A stretch of DNA of 64,000 nucleotides from the NCBI RefSeq assembly GCF_026342435.1, contig NZ_JAPEMT010000008.1, forward strand, positions 1 through 64,000. Direction: 5' to 3'. Of the stretch, positions 24,599 through 32,814 are shown in pieces (positions within the stretch are counted from its first letter, which is position 1; each line of letters begins with the position of its first letter). Made by a program: the position numbers and the translations under genes. Source of the DNA: Streptomyces sp. NBC_00237. GTDB taxonomy: Bacteria > Actinomycetota > Actinomycetes > Streptomycetales > Streptomycetaceae. The notes beneath the pieces are model-generated. The model did no database searches. It worked only from the letters and a program-made list of their open reading frames with translations, and had not been told where the DNA came from.

Positions 24599-25054
24599 AT
24601 GCGTGGACCGACCAAGCCCTTCGGGGCTGGCCTATCCGTTCGTGTGGATGTGTGGGAGCCCTCTCCGTGCGGAGCGGGCGGACATCGAATGGCAGGGGGG
24701 AGATTTCTCCGTTCCTTTTGTCTGTTTGGTGGTGGATTGCCAATCCCCCGTGGTGGGGGCACCGGCGATCCGACGCGCAGCTGGTGCTGCTGCGGCTGTG
24801 GTGGCCGTGGTGAGTGGCCGGGTGTTGCGATTGCTGAATAACTGGCTCGATGAGCCGAAGCTCAGAACCGGCGGTAACCGGGACTGAGCGGCCGACCTGG
24901 GTGGTTAATCCGGTCGGAACGAAGGGCCGCGCGAGGCCAGAGCGGGTGGTTAATCCGCTTGATGGCGCGCGCGGCCGGTGGCGGCTACGTCACCCCGACC
25001 CCCTCGATAACGCAGGTGGAGTCGGCATGCCTGGAAGCGGCCGGGACCATGAAG
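24599..25054. other. 456-bp gap, candidate replication origin region
   Basis: No gene is supported. GGGTGGTTAATCCG occurs twice (24899-24912 and 24944-24957), 45 bp apart, and a GGAGATTTCTCC palindrome lies at 24699-24710. Two copies are few for iterons, but the position directly upstream of the winged-helix/DciA-like pair fits an origin or operator. Confidence 0.4.
24899..24957. repeat. Two direct GGGTGGTTAATCCG repeats
   Basis: Exact 14-bp copies at 24899-24912 and 24944-24957. The second is flanked to form GCGG...CCGC, a loose palindrome. Possible operator or origin sites for the protein encoded at 22979-24598. Confidence 0.5.
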
Positions 25055-25324
25055 TCACCCCTCATTGGTCGCCTCTTCAACGGCGGCATCCGGGTGCTTC
25101 GCGGCCAGCTTCCGAAGGAGATGTGCGTACGCGCGACGGTTCCCTCGGTGAGGCTGGGTGGCGCCGGCCTCCCACCGTGCGACCGCGAGCCGCTTGACGC
25201 CGATGGCCTCGGCGACTTCGGCCTGGGTGAGGCCGGCGGCGAGTCGGAGCTGCTGCCGGACCTGCGGTGCGGGGAGGGTGTCCTCCTCCACCAGGGCGTC
25301 AATTCGCCTCAGCGGATCAGGCAT
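25055..25324 (-). CDS. Stand-alone Tap-like helix-turn-helix protein
   Basis: 89 residues; GGAGG lies 5 nt upstream. IDALVEEDTLPAPQVRQQLR, LAAGLTQAEVAEAIGV and ARWEAGATQPHRGNRRAYAH run parallel to residues 10-75 of Tap (IDALLEEEPQLPPPAERARL and on). It therefore looks like the Tap DNA-binding domain on its own, either a regulator of tap or a remnant. An in-frame ATG at 25429 with a very strong Shine-Dalgarno (GGAGGGAGGGGAG) would extend it by 35 residues. Confidence 0.75.
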   Translation of the reverse strand: MPDPLRRIDALVEEDTLPAPQVRQQLRLAAGLTQAEVAEAIGVKRLAVARWEAGATQPHRGNRRAYAHLLRKLAAKHPDAAVEEATNEG

Positions 25325-25803
25325 CGGTACCTCCACCCTAGAGAATGATTCCCCAAAAGATACACGCCACCAACGATCTTCGCCATCGAGAACGAGCATG
25401 TTGGTATACGAGATACCGACTGCCCCCATCGGACTCCCCTCCCTCCGTTGACGATTGCGTCGTTCCTGCTGTGAGAACGCGCAGGTGGAGCCGCTTAGTG
25501 CCCCTGAAGCGGAACAGATTTCGAGCGGCAGTTCCAGTGCCCGCTGACTTGTGGCCCCGCTCTTCCCGCCTGACGGGATGCGAGTTCGCGAACGGTCCCA
25601 TCCCACGGGAAGGGAAGCGAACGCGGCGAGTCTGGCACGTGACCTGACGCGGTGTCTGGTGACATTCGGGGATGACATCTGGATGTCACCCCCGAATGTC
25701 ACCCCCTTCGACCGCGCCCTGAGCGGCCCTCTGCAAGGCGCCACGACGACGCCGATCTCCACAGCCCGGCCATCAGACGATCCGATCACGCGCAGCTGAT
25801 CCG
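25325..25803. other. 479-bp gap with palindromic elements
   Basis: Possible N-terminal extension of the Tap-like HTH gene to 25429, a GGTAT-ACGAG-ATACC inverted repeat (25403-25417), and a large nested palindrome at 25658-25703. No separate gene is convincing; frames here have poor composition. Confidence 0.5.
25658..25703. promoter_or_regulatory. Nested palindrome with four TGACAT half-sites
   Basis: Outer 14-bp perfect arms GGTGACATTCGGGG and CCCCGAATGTCACC enclose TGACAT-CTGG-ATGTCA. The element thus holds four TGACAT/ATGTCA half-sites in mirror order. It could be a terminator for the deaminase operon or a cooperative operator. Confidence 0.6.
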
Positions 25804-26271
25804 TCATGCGAGGCCCCCCAGATGCACGTTGACCGCCTTCGCGGCCTCAGCCAGCTCGTGCAGTTCCACGACCACGACCCCGGCCGCCACCAGCTGTTCG
25901 TAACCGACGCAGTCGGCGACGAACAGGCTCGGCTCCCGCCAGGCGATGACGACGCGCGGGATGCCCGCCTCGAGGATTCGCTGGGCACACGGGGTACGGG
26001 AAGCGCTGCGCTGGGAGCAGGGCTCCAGCGTGCTATAGATCGTCGCCCCGGCCAGCCGGCGGTCATCCTGGGAGAGTTGGGCGAGCACGACTTCCTCCGC
26101 GTGTTCGCGAGGGTCGGTAGCACGGGAGTAGCCGGACGCGAGCTCGGTGCCGTCTTCACCGACGAGGATCGCGCCGACCGAGTAGGCGCCAGCAGCCGGA
26201 GGACACAGCGCGGCGAGGTCGATCGCGCGTCGCATCCATCGGAGGTCCTGGTCACGGGCGGGCGCATACAT
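25804..26271 (-). CDS. Cytidine/deoxycytidylate deaminase family protein (RibD deaminase-like)
   Basis: 155 residues. Zinc deaminase motif: HAEEVVL (His and catalytic Glu) and LEPCSQRSASRTPCAQ (two Cys), with long spacing as in RibD. The start overlaps the stop of the upstream reductase gene (TGATG). It acts on a nucleobase-type amino group; in riboflavin synthesis this would be the pyrimidine intermediate. Substrate unproven. Confidence 0.88.
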   Translation of the reverse strand: MYAPARDQDLRWMRRAIDLAALCPPAAGAYSVGAILVGEDGTELASGYSRATDPREHAEEVVLAQLSQDDRRLAGATIYSTLEPCSQRSASRTPCAQRILEAGIPRVVIAWREPSLFVADCVGYEQLVAAGVVVVELHELAEAAKAVNVHLGGLA

Positions 26272-26951
26272 CAGACGCGCCCCTTCGGGGCGTAGCGGAG
26301 CAGCACGACGTCTCCGATCACGCGGGCCTCCAGCAGCCGCATCCGGGCGGTCGACCCACCCGGGTAGTCGGCGGTGCCCAGGAACTTCGGTGCGTCGGCC
26401 TGGCCTACCAGTAGCGGCGCGACGGCGAGGTGCATTTCGTCGGCGAGGTCAGCAGCCATGAGCTGGGTGTGGATCGTGCCCCCACCCTCAACCATCAGCC
26501 GACGGACGCCGCGGCGCCCGAGCTCCTCGAGGACCAGACCCCAGTCGAGCTCCGGCCCGACGCTCACGACGTCGGCGAGGTCCCCCAGCGTGGCGCGCAC
26601 CTTCCCCACCGCGTCGTCCACGGTCACGACCAATTTCCCGCCGCCGTGGTGCCAGAACTTCAAGTCGGCGGACAGGTCGCCGGTGCGGGTCACCGTGACC
26701 TTGAGCGGGAACTCGGGCTTGCCGTCGGCAACACGCTGAGCCCGACGCTTGTCGGAGTTGACCAGCAGCCTCGGGTTGTCCTTCCGCATGGTCGTCGCGC
26801 CGATGAGGATGGCGTCGGACTCCGCACGGACCTGGTCAACGCGGTCGAAGTCGTCGGCATTGGAGAGCAGCAGCCGCTCCGGGCTGGTGTCGTCCAGGTA
26901 TCCGTCGACCGACATGGCGGCGGACAGTACGACGTACGGGCGGGCAGTCAT
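26271..26951 (-). CDS. RibD C-terminal/dihydrofolate-reductase-like reductase
   Basis: 226 residues. RibD_C features: YVVLSAAMSVDGYLDD at the start, SDAILIGATTMRKDNPRL, RRLMVEGGGTIHTQLMAADL and HLAVAPLLVG. It uses NADPH to reduce a ribosylamino-pyrimidine in riboflavin synthesis or a related compound in specialised metabolism. It is coupled with the deaminase, so the two make a split RibD. It follows the HTH/TPR regulator by 4 bp. Confidence 0.88.
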   Translation of the reverse strand: MTARPYVVLSAAMSVDGYLDDTSPERLLLSNADDFDRVDQVRAESDAILIGATTMRKDNPRLLVNSDKRRAQRVADGKPEFPLKVTVTRTGDLSADLKFWHHGGGKLVVTVDDAVGKVRATLGDLADVVSVGPELDWGLVLEELGRRGVRRLMVEGGGTIHTQLMAADLADEMHLAVAPLLVGQADAPKFLGTADYPGGSTARMRLLEARVIGDVVLLRYAPKGRV

Positions 26952-26955
26952 CTGC

Positions 26956-28389
26956 TCAGGTTTCCGTTTCTGTCTCGTGGGCGAGGGTGGAGTCGAAGGC
27001 GGCCCGGAACTCGGAGACCGGGGCCTCGCGCTGCCAGGGGATCAGGGCCGTGTCGAGCCGGATGAGCTCGTTGGTGATCCGGCCGGAGCCTGTGTCGGCC
27101 GCGACCGTCAACGCGTGCATGCCGACCGTCGCGGCATGCTCCGGATCGCGGGCACCGGCCAGGGCCACGGCCTGGCGCGCCATGTAGACGCCGCGGTCGC
27201 GGTGGTAGTCGCCGGGCATCAGCCGGATCGCGTCGGCGAAGGCATCGGCAGCCTGGCCGTGCTTGCCGAGGGCCTCCAGACCCTGCGCGCGGTGGACCTC
27301 TACGTACGAGGCGTTCAGCCACACGCCCCACGGAGTGGGATCAGAGCCGATGCCGTCCAGGGCGTTGCGCACGTAGTCGATGGCGCGCTCGCTGTTGTCG
27401 GCGTCGCCGCGCAGGGCGTGTCCGTATGCCTCGTAGGTGCGGGCCACGGCGGCGAGCCGGCTACGGGGCCGCGCCATCCGCTGGGCGGCTTCGGCCAGGT
27501 CGACCACCTCGACCAGGTCGGCTGTGTCACCGGCGAGTTGGGCCTTTCGGGCCATGATGTACGTGGTCAGGTCGGTGTCGCCGACCGTGTACGACCACTG
27601 CATCGCCCTGTCGAGCCAGTACGACGCGGCCTCCGGGTTTCCCAGGTCCTGGTGCAGCCAGGAAAGGAATTCCCCGTACTGCGTCTGGAGCTCCATCAGG
27701 TCGCGCCGGTCGGCGCCCTTCGCCTCCCGTCGCAGTTCCTTGATGACGTCGATGTAATCGCGCGTCGCCTTGAGGGCGTGGCGCGGCCCGAGCAGGTTGT
27801 CGCCGTCGATCAGCAGACGGCGGGTACGGCGCAGATGTTCCACCGGTGTCGATCCGTACGCAGACGCGGCCCGCGCCTTGCGAACCAGGCTCGACAAACT
27901 GTCCGAGTCCGCGGCCGCGGGCGAACCAACGCCGACCGCCGCAGCGGCTCCCAACCCCACCCCCGCGCGCAGAAGTGCGCGCCGTTCCAGAGCCACCCAA
28001 ACCACCGACCCATCGCGTAGACGACACGGGACCGAGGTCCCTTCACCGTCCGACGCTGCCTGGTCTGCTGCGGCCAAGGCCAGATCGATCGAGGACTTGG
28101 CCACATGAACGGGCGTATTGGCCACATGGCCATGCTTGTCGCCGATCTGCTCCCAGAGACGGAGTAGCATCCCGCTGGCGTCCAGGGCACGGTCAAGGAC
28201 CGCTGCCTGGGCATGGTCGGCCACGCGCTCTGCTCGTTCGAATCGCCCCAGGTGGGCGTGATCGATGCGGCTCCGCTTCGAGAGTTCGCGGAGGCTGAGG
28301 CCCCGTGAGTTTCGCAGCCCGCGCAGTTGGTAGCCCCAGTTGTGCAGGGGGGACACCCAGGGCGTCAGCTCCCTCGGCTTCTGCGCCAT
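26956..28389 (-). CDS. XRE-family regulator with TPR-like repeats
   Basis: 477 residues. An N-terminal XRE HTH (LRGLRNSRGLSLRELSKRSR then DHAHLGRFERAE), a hydrophobic alanine-rich stretch at about 140-160 (GVGLGAAAAVGVGSPAAA), then TPR-like helices. This is a common Streptomyces regulator type. It is cotranscribed with the deaminase/reductase pair; the 5-bp gap and strand suggest one operon. An inverted repeat lies upstream. Confidence 0.85.
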   Translation of the reverse strand: MAQKPRELTPWVSPLHNWGYQLRGLRNSRGLSLRELSKRSRIDHAHLGRFERAERVADHAQAAVLDRALDASGMLLRLWEQIGDKHGHVANTPVHVAKSSIDLALAAADQAASDGEGTSVPCRLRDGSVVWVALERRALLRAGVGLGAAAAVGVGSPAAADSDSLSSLVRKARAASAYGSTPVEHLRRTRRLLIDGDNLLGPRHALKATRDYIDVIKELRREAKGADRRDLMELQTQYGEFLSWLHQDLGNPEAASYWLDRAMQWSYTVGDTDLTTYIMARKAQLAGDTADLVEVVDLAEAAQRMARPRSRLAAVARTYEAYGHALRGDADNSERAIDYVRNALDGIGSDPTPWGVWLNASYVEVHRAQGLEALGKHGQAADAFADAIRLMPGDYHRDRGVYMARQAVALAGARDPEHAATVGMHALTVAADTGSGRITNELIRLDTALIPWQREAPVSEFRAAFDSTLAHETETET

Positions 28390-28410
28390 CCCGCCCCAAT
28401 CCTGTGGCTG

Positions 28411-28435
28411 ATGTGGCCAGTTCACCCGGCCACAT
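28411..28435. promoter_or_regulatory. Inverted repeat upstream of the HTH/TPR gene
   Basis: ATGTGGCC (28411-28418) and GGCCACAT (28428-28435) flank 9 bp, 22 bp before the leftward start at 28389. TTGGCCACATG also recurs twice inside the gene (28097-28107, 28118-28128). A plausible autoregulatory operator. Confidence 0.55.
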
Positions 28436-28510
28436 GTCAGATCTGGAACTAGCAGCTCCCCGGGACTAGAACCGAGTCGACGGGTTCTGGAGTCCAGTGA
28501 GGGGGGTGAA

Positions 28511-29830
28511 TCAGTGCTTGTTTTCGTTCGGAACAACGGCGAGCTGCGGCCCTGTCCTGCGGCTATAGCCGGACGGGCGCTGGAACAGAGCACCGCTGCT
28601 TCGGTCGGCCGCTTCGACGGTCCGAATGTGAGTGAAGCCTCGGTCGGTGTAGTACTTCTGCAGATCTTCGTTGGTGCGCCAGGCGTCCAAGCGGAGCAGC
28701 TGTTTGCCCTGGCTCGTAGCGTGCTGGCCCGCCCAGTCGAGCATGGCCGATCCGAGATCGAGGCCCGACACATCGCGGCGCACGACCATGCGATGCACGT
28801 AGAACGCAGGTTCGGCAGCCTCATCGGGAGTCCAGAAGTCCGAGTCGGCGTGCTCGTCGATGGTGATCGTCGCCACGGGTGCCCCATCAGCTTCGACGAT
28901 CCAGCACTCACCGGCGGCGATGTTGGCCTTGATGCGATCTTCGCGCGGCGGGTACTGCCATTGATCGATACCTTGCTCGTTGAGCCAAGAAGCAGCGTGT
29001 TCCCACAGGTCAATGACCGTGCGCAGGTCTGCGGCGACGGCCTGACGGATTATCGGCGCGGGATCGAACTGGCGGCGGCTGCGCTCGTAGGTAATGACGT
29101 GTCGGTCGCCGGGCAGCACGTTGACCACAGCGCGAACCGGCCTGCCTTCCTCGGTGAACCCCGTGCACAGGTGGATTGCCACGGGCGTGCCGGGGCCGAG
29201 TTGCAGGCGGTCGGCTTCCTCGGGAGTCGGCATCCGTACCTGGATCTCGTCCAAGGCGCGGACCTGCTCATACCCGAGTTCCGACAGGACCACGTTCGCG
29301 CCGCGGGCGATGTCGTCCGGGCTCATGATCTCGCTGTTCTGGACCAGCGCGAGCGGGAAGTGCGAGTCGTTCGTGTTGTAGGGGACTCCGTCGACGAAGC
29401 GGACGCGGCGCCGGACGACAACCAGCTCCCCCTCGTTCAGCTGGAGACGCTCGCGAACTTGCCGAGACGGCACTTCCACCTGCACTTCGATGTGCTGGCC
29501 GGCCTCGCGCCCTTCCTCGGACATTTGCGTGAGGAACTGGTCCATCTCAGGGGACAGTGGGCGCTTTCGGAATTCGCCCTGCGGCCGATAGACCATCGGT
29601 CGCCGACTACGGACGAAGTATCCGCGGGGTCGGTCACTGATGATCAGCCCTTCGTTGACCAGCAGCTTCAGGCCCTGAACGGCGGTCGAACGGGTTGTGT
29701 CCCACTCGGCGGCGATCTCGGCTTCAGTCGGCAGTCGGTCGCCAGGAACCAGCGTCCCGTCGGTGATCTGGGCGCGGAGTTTGTCCGCGATGCGCTGGTA
29801 GAGGGCTCGGGCCCTGCCGCTGACTGCCAT
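28511..29830 (-). CDS. GntR-family regulator (HTH + UTRA) fused to a GNAT acetyltransferase
   Basis: 439 residues. GntR HTH at about 8-72 (YQRIADKLRAQITDGTLVPG, LPTEAEIAAEW), then a UTRA effector domain at about 95-245 (RQVRERLQLNEGELVVVRRR, VPYNTNDSHFPL). The C-terminal part (about 262-420) reads as GNAT: PVATITIDEH, AFYVHRMVVRRDVSGLDLGS and LRLDAWRTNEDLQKYYTDRG. A fused ligand-binding regulator and acetyltransferase is unusual. A TTGACT-N17-TAGACA promoter ends at the start codon. Confidence 0.9.
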   Translation of the reverse strand: MAVSGRARALYQRIADKLRAQITDGTLVPGDRLPTEAEIAAEWDTTRSTAVQGLKLLVNEGLIISDRPRGYFVRSRRPMVYRPQGEFRKRPLSPEMDQFLTQMSEEGREAGQHIEVQVEVPSRQVRERLQLNEGELVVVRRRVRFVDGVPYNTNDSHFPLALVQNSEIMSPDDIARGANVVLSELGYEQVRALDEIQVRMPTPEEADRLQLGPGTPVAIHLCTGFTEEGRPVRAVVNVLPGDRHVITYERSRRQFDPAPIIRQAVAADLRTVIDLWEHAASWLNEQGIDQWQYPPREDRIKANIAAGECWIVEADGAPVATITIDEHADSDFWTPDEAAEPAFYVHRMVVRRDVSGLDLGSAMLDWAGQHATSQGKQLLRLDAWRTNEDLQKYYTDRGFTHIRTVEAADRSSGALFQRPSGYSRRTGPQLAVVPNENKH

Positions 29831-29836
29831 GGGAGA

Positions 29837-29950
29837 TGTCTACATGCCGAAGAAAGACTAGTCAATCTAGGCGTACGGGCTTGACCGCTCGTTGCGCGGC
29901 GTGCATGCTTCATTGCGGCGGGCATTGAGTAGTCAATCTATACCGACTAG
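29837..29950. promoter_or_regulatory. GntR gene promoter and TAGTCAATCTA operators
   Basis: On the minus strand TTGACT (revcomp of 29860-29865), 17 bp, then TAGACA (revcomp of 29837-29842) lies only 6 bp from the ATG at 29828-29830, so the mRNA is probably leaderless. TAGTCAATCTA occurs at 29859-29869 and 29930-29940, with GACTAG around them, a likely GntR operator covering the -35. From 29951 to 30199 nothing beyond the next gene's ribosome site is seen. Confidence 0.65.
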
Positions 29951-30199
29951 CTAACCCGTCGCTGCAAAACGGCACCACCGCAAGTCACGTAGGAAGCACT
30001 TCCCCTGAAGAGGGGGAGGGCCAGGGTCGATGCTCTTCCAAATCCCCTGGGCCGGTCACCTGGCCGGATGCTCTCTTCGTACGTCGCAGCGCTGATGCGC
30101 TGTCCGAGCAGTCAGGACAACGTCCCGTCGGATGCCTGGTGTTCGGAGAGCTCACCCGCGACGCAGCCCCCTTTCGCTCTCCTCTTGAAGGAGCCCTGC

Positions 30200-31192
30200 A
30201 TGTCGATCACCGCGATGCCCGCACAGGACAAGGACCGTAAGGACCGCAAGCGCCGCCGTAAGCCCCGCACGAAGCAGGTCAGTGATCTACCGGCGATCGT
30301 CGCCTCGGAGCTCAAGGCCAACGAGATCAACCTGACGCCGGGCAAGGAACACGCCGTGTGCCCCAACTGCGGCTGCTGGACGCCGATCACCGGCGTCCTC
30401 GGCACGCCGAAGCTGACCCCGCACCACACCACCCCGTACCACCACCAGCAGGCCACCCCACGCCGCTGTAACGGCAGCAACCGACGCATCAACCTCGACA
30501 TCGACGCCAGTTTCTGGCGCACGCAGCTTGCCGAGACCAACCCGACGGTCGCCGCCCGCCGTGCGACGAAGGTTCTGCCGAAACCGCGAACCGGCAGTCT
30601 GCCTGCGGCTACGCAGCTCAAGCCCGTCGCGCTCAGCGCGAGTGCGGCACACCAGATCCTGCTTGGCCACATCGACCGGTGCATGTCCTGCACGAAGCGC
30701 ACCCCCAGCACGGCAGCGCGGATGTGCCGCGACGGCGCGCGCCTGGAGGAACTGTTCCAGCGCCTGCGCCGGCAGGAGCCCACCCGCCGGGCGCGCCGTG
30801 AGGTGCTGGAGCGCGAGCGCCGCCGGTTCGACCGCCAGTACACGACGGCAGCAGTTCGCAGCGAGCACTGGGAGTCGGCGCTTCCGCGGGCTGAGGCCGC
30901 CGATGCGCAGCGCGTACCGGAGTTCGTGGGCGAGCAGCCGCTGGAAGCGTGCGAGGCGCCGATGGATCCGGAGCCGGTGAATGTCCCGGACGGGCGCAAG
31001 GACGACATCAAGCGCCTGTTTCCCGATCGACCGTCGCCGGTCAGGCCGACGCCGGAATGCGTGCGGTGCGGGGCGACCAAGCCGACCCTCGCCAGCGCGG
31101 CCGGGGCCGGGTGGCGCCGCATCCGGAACCAGATGCACTGCGGACCCTGCGCCATCAAGTTCCCCGCGTGGGCACCCCCCTTCTCCTCCTGA
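30200..31192 (+). CDS. Hypothetical cysteine-rich protein
   Basis: 330 residues; AAGGAG precedes the ATG. It starts with a basic stretch (KDRKDRKRRRKPRTK), then CPNCGCWTP, a histidine-rich loop, a central helix rich in Arg/Glu (LRRQEPTRRARREVLERERR), and CVRCGATKP near the C-terminus. Several CxxC pairs suggest zinc binding. First gene of the rightward transfer-region block. No family recognised. Confidence 0.75.
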   Translation: MSITAMPAQDKDRKDRKRRRKPRTKQVSDLPAIVASELKANEINLTPGKEHAVCPNCGCWTPITGVLGTPKLTPHHTTPYHHQQATPRRCNGSNRRINLDIDASFWRTQLAETNPTVAARRATKVLPKPRTGSLPAATQLKPVALSASAAHQILLGHIDRCMSCTKRTPSTAARMCRDGARLEELFQRLRRQEPTRRARREVLERERRRFDRQYTTAAVRSEHWESALPRAEAADAQRVPEFVGEQPLEACEAPMDPEPVNVPDGRKDDIKRLFPDRPSPVRPTPECVRCGATKPTLASAAGAGWRRIRNQMHCGPCAIKFPAWAPPFSS

Positions 31193-31215
31193 CCTTCACC
31201 CCGCTAGTTGCACCA

Positions 31216-31263
31216 CCGCGGCCCCGGCCGACCCGGTACAGACCGGGCCGACCGGGGCCGCGG
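31216..31263. terminator. GC-rich hairpin between genes
   Basis: Arms at 31216-31237 and 31242-31263 pair with two mismatches and an ACAG loop. It follows the 31192 stop and precedes the next ribosome site. Confidence 0.65.
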
Positions 31264-31322
31264 GCTGTCCGCACCACAACTCCCCACCACCGTGCACGGC
31301 CCCATCCCAGAGAGGCACCACG

Positions 31323-31631
31323 ATGACCGTCTCCGCACTGAACCCCCTGCGCCCCGTACGAGCGGCGCTTGACGAGCAGATCGGCCCGCGCCGGCCGGGT
31401 GCGATCTACCAGACGCCGCTGGGGCAGTACGAGGTCCTGGTCCTCATCACCAACCCCGCCGAGGCGGCGCAGCTGCTGCGCCGGGACGCCGCCCAGTGGG
31501 CGCTCATCGTCCGCGACGTCCTGCGGCCGGACGGCCAGCCGTACGCGATCGGGGACGTGTGGACGACGTCGGACCACCTGATCCGCCCCGCCCCCAACCG
31601 GGCCGTGGCCTCGTTCGCTCCCGCCGCCTAG
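31323..31631 (+). CDS. Hypothetical protein
   Basis: 102 residues; GAGAGG upstream. Compact and hydrophobic in the middle (YEVLVLITNPAEAAQLLRRD, WALIVRDVLRPDGQPYAIGD). A small single-domain protein of unknown function. Confidence 0.7.
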   Translation: MTVSALNPLRPVRAALDEQIGPRRPGAIYQTPLGQYEVLVLITNPAEAAQLLRRDAAQWALIVRDVLRPDGQPYAIGDVWTTSDHLIRPAPNRAVASFAPAA

Positions 31632-31655
31632 AACAGCCGCTCCAGTAACCAAAGC

Positions 31656-31688
31656 GGCGGCCTCGGGGATTGCACCCCCGGGGCCGCC
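31656..31688. terminator. GC-rich hairpin between genes
   Basis: 13-bp arms (31656-31668 and 31676-31688, one GT pair) between the 31631 stop and the WhiB-like gene. Confidence 0.6.
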
Positions 31689-31723
31689 TTGCAGGTCACC
31701 GCCTTGAGAGAGGAACAACCCAC

Positions 31724-32260
31724 ATGCAGTACAGGATGACAGGTGAACAGGCCCAGTCGCAGCGCCGGGACGCGCTCCAGCAAGTGGTCGACGCGGGCGC
31801 CCGGTGTCAGCAGCCGGGTGTTGCCGCCGTCGACTTCTTCCGCGGTGAGAACGAGAGCCGCAAGTCCTGGAACGAGCACCGGGAGGAGCTGGTGCGCTTC
31901 TGCCACGGCTGCCCGGTGATGGCCGCCTGCCGTGAGCTCGCCCTGCGCGAGGGCGACGGCTGGGACAGGGCGGACGGCATGGTCCGCGGCGGGCTTTCCG
32001 GCCAGGAGTTGTACAAGACGCGCATGCGCGAGGACGAGCGACTTCGCGCGGCTCGCCGTGAGGACCTGGACCCGCAGTGGAAGCGGCTCACCACCGTCGC
32101 CCGCACCTTGCAGGCCGCGGTCGCGGTGAACGTTGAGCAGTCCAGCCGCAACGCGGGAGCCCAGGCGCGGCAGAACCTGCTCATCCGTCAGCTCGCCGGT
32201 GAACTCCGCGAGGTCAAGGCGGCCCGCCGGGCCCGGACCGGTTGGGGGCAGGCGGCATGA
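31724..32260 (+). CDS. WhiB-like (Wbl) transcription regulator
   Basis: 178 residues; GAGAGGAA precedes the ATG. Four cysteines in Wbl order: C28, then C60-x2-C63-x5-C69, which bind a 4Fe-4S cluster. The usual turn motif GVWGG is GMVRGG here (85-90). A basic helical tail follows. Wbl proteins sense redox or nitric oxide and bind the main sigma factor; plasmid-borne copies are known. The gene overlaps a chain of micro-genes. Confidence 0.85.
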   Translation: MQYRMTGEQAQSQRRDALQQVVDAGARCQQPGVAAVDFFRGENESRKSWNEHREELVRFCHGCPVMAACRELALREGDGWDRADGMVRGGLSGQELYKTRMREDERLRAARREDLDPQWKRLTTVARTLQAAVAVNVEQSSRNAGAQARQNLLIRQLAGELREVKAARRARTGWGQAA

Positions 32261-32355
32261 GCAGCGAGGACGCGCAGGCCCGGGAGATGGACGAGATGCT
32301 GCGGCGGGCCCGTGAGGCCGACGCCCGGCGTGCGGCGTCGGGCAGTGTCCGGTGA
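32257..32355 (+). CDS. 32-residue charged helical micro-protein
   Basis: Starts in the ATGA overlap with the WhiB-like stop and ends in a GTGA overlap with the next. The sequence is one Ala/Arg/Glu helix (QAREMDEMLRRAREADARRA). Coupled translation supports coding; function unknown. Confidence 0.55.
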   Translation: MSSEDAQAREMDEMLRRAREADARRAASGSVR

Positions 32356-32507
32356 GCGCCGACGGCACGGGCCGGGATTCCGCACAGGCTGCCGCTGAGC
32401 TGGAGGAGGCCCGCCGCAGGGCCGCCGTCGACCTTCGCGCAGCGGACCAGGCCGCAGAAGACCTGGAACGGTGCCTCGCCCGTATCCCGGCTGGCCAGCG
32501 TGGCTGA
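32352..32507 (+). CDS. 51-residue helical micro-protein
   Basis: GTG start in the overlap with the previous gene; it overlaps the next by 8 bases. An alanine/glutamate-rich coiled-coil-like helix (AQAAAELEEARRRAAVDLRA), with one cysteine. Function unknown. Confidence 0.55.
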   Translation: MSADGTGRDSAQAAAELEEARRRAAVDLRAADQAAEDLERCLARIPAGQRG

Positions 32508-32679
32508 CGACCTGCACGCCCGGTACATGGCGGCCACCCGCACCTGGCACAAGCACGCCGGTGCCTGCGGTCACTGCACCAAGGAAGTCGGGCCCCGGTG
32601 CTCCGCCGGATCTCGGCTGTACGAGTCCTTCGCCCGCCTTCAGGACGCCTACCTCGGGCGACAGCGCCGGGCCCGCTGA
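32500..32679 (+). CDS. 59-residue cysteine-containing micro-protein
   Basis: GTG start overlapping the previous gene by 8 bases. GACGHCTKEVGPRC gives a C-x2-C...C set, perhaps with His as a zinc knuckle. It ends the coupled chain that begins with the WhiB-like gene. Confidence 0.6.
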   Translation: MADDLHARYMAATRTWHKHAGACGHCTKEVGPRCSAGSRLYESFARLQDAYLGRQRRAR

Positions 32680-32727
32680 GCGGGACGCGCACCCAACTCG
32701 TCGCCCGTCGCACGCTCCTTTCCTTTA

Positions 32728-32754
32728 CAGGCCGCCCGCAGGACGGGCGGCCTG
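32728..32754. terminator. GC-rich hairpin between genes
   Basis: Perfect 11-bp arms CAGGCCGCCCG (32728-32738) and its complement (32744-32754), loop CAGGA, followed by a T-containing stretch. Confidence 0.7.
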
Positions 32755-32814
32755 CTCTTCGATGCGCCCCAGTCGGGGCACACCCCGCCCCATGCCTTCA
32801 CAGAGGAGGACCAC

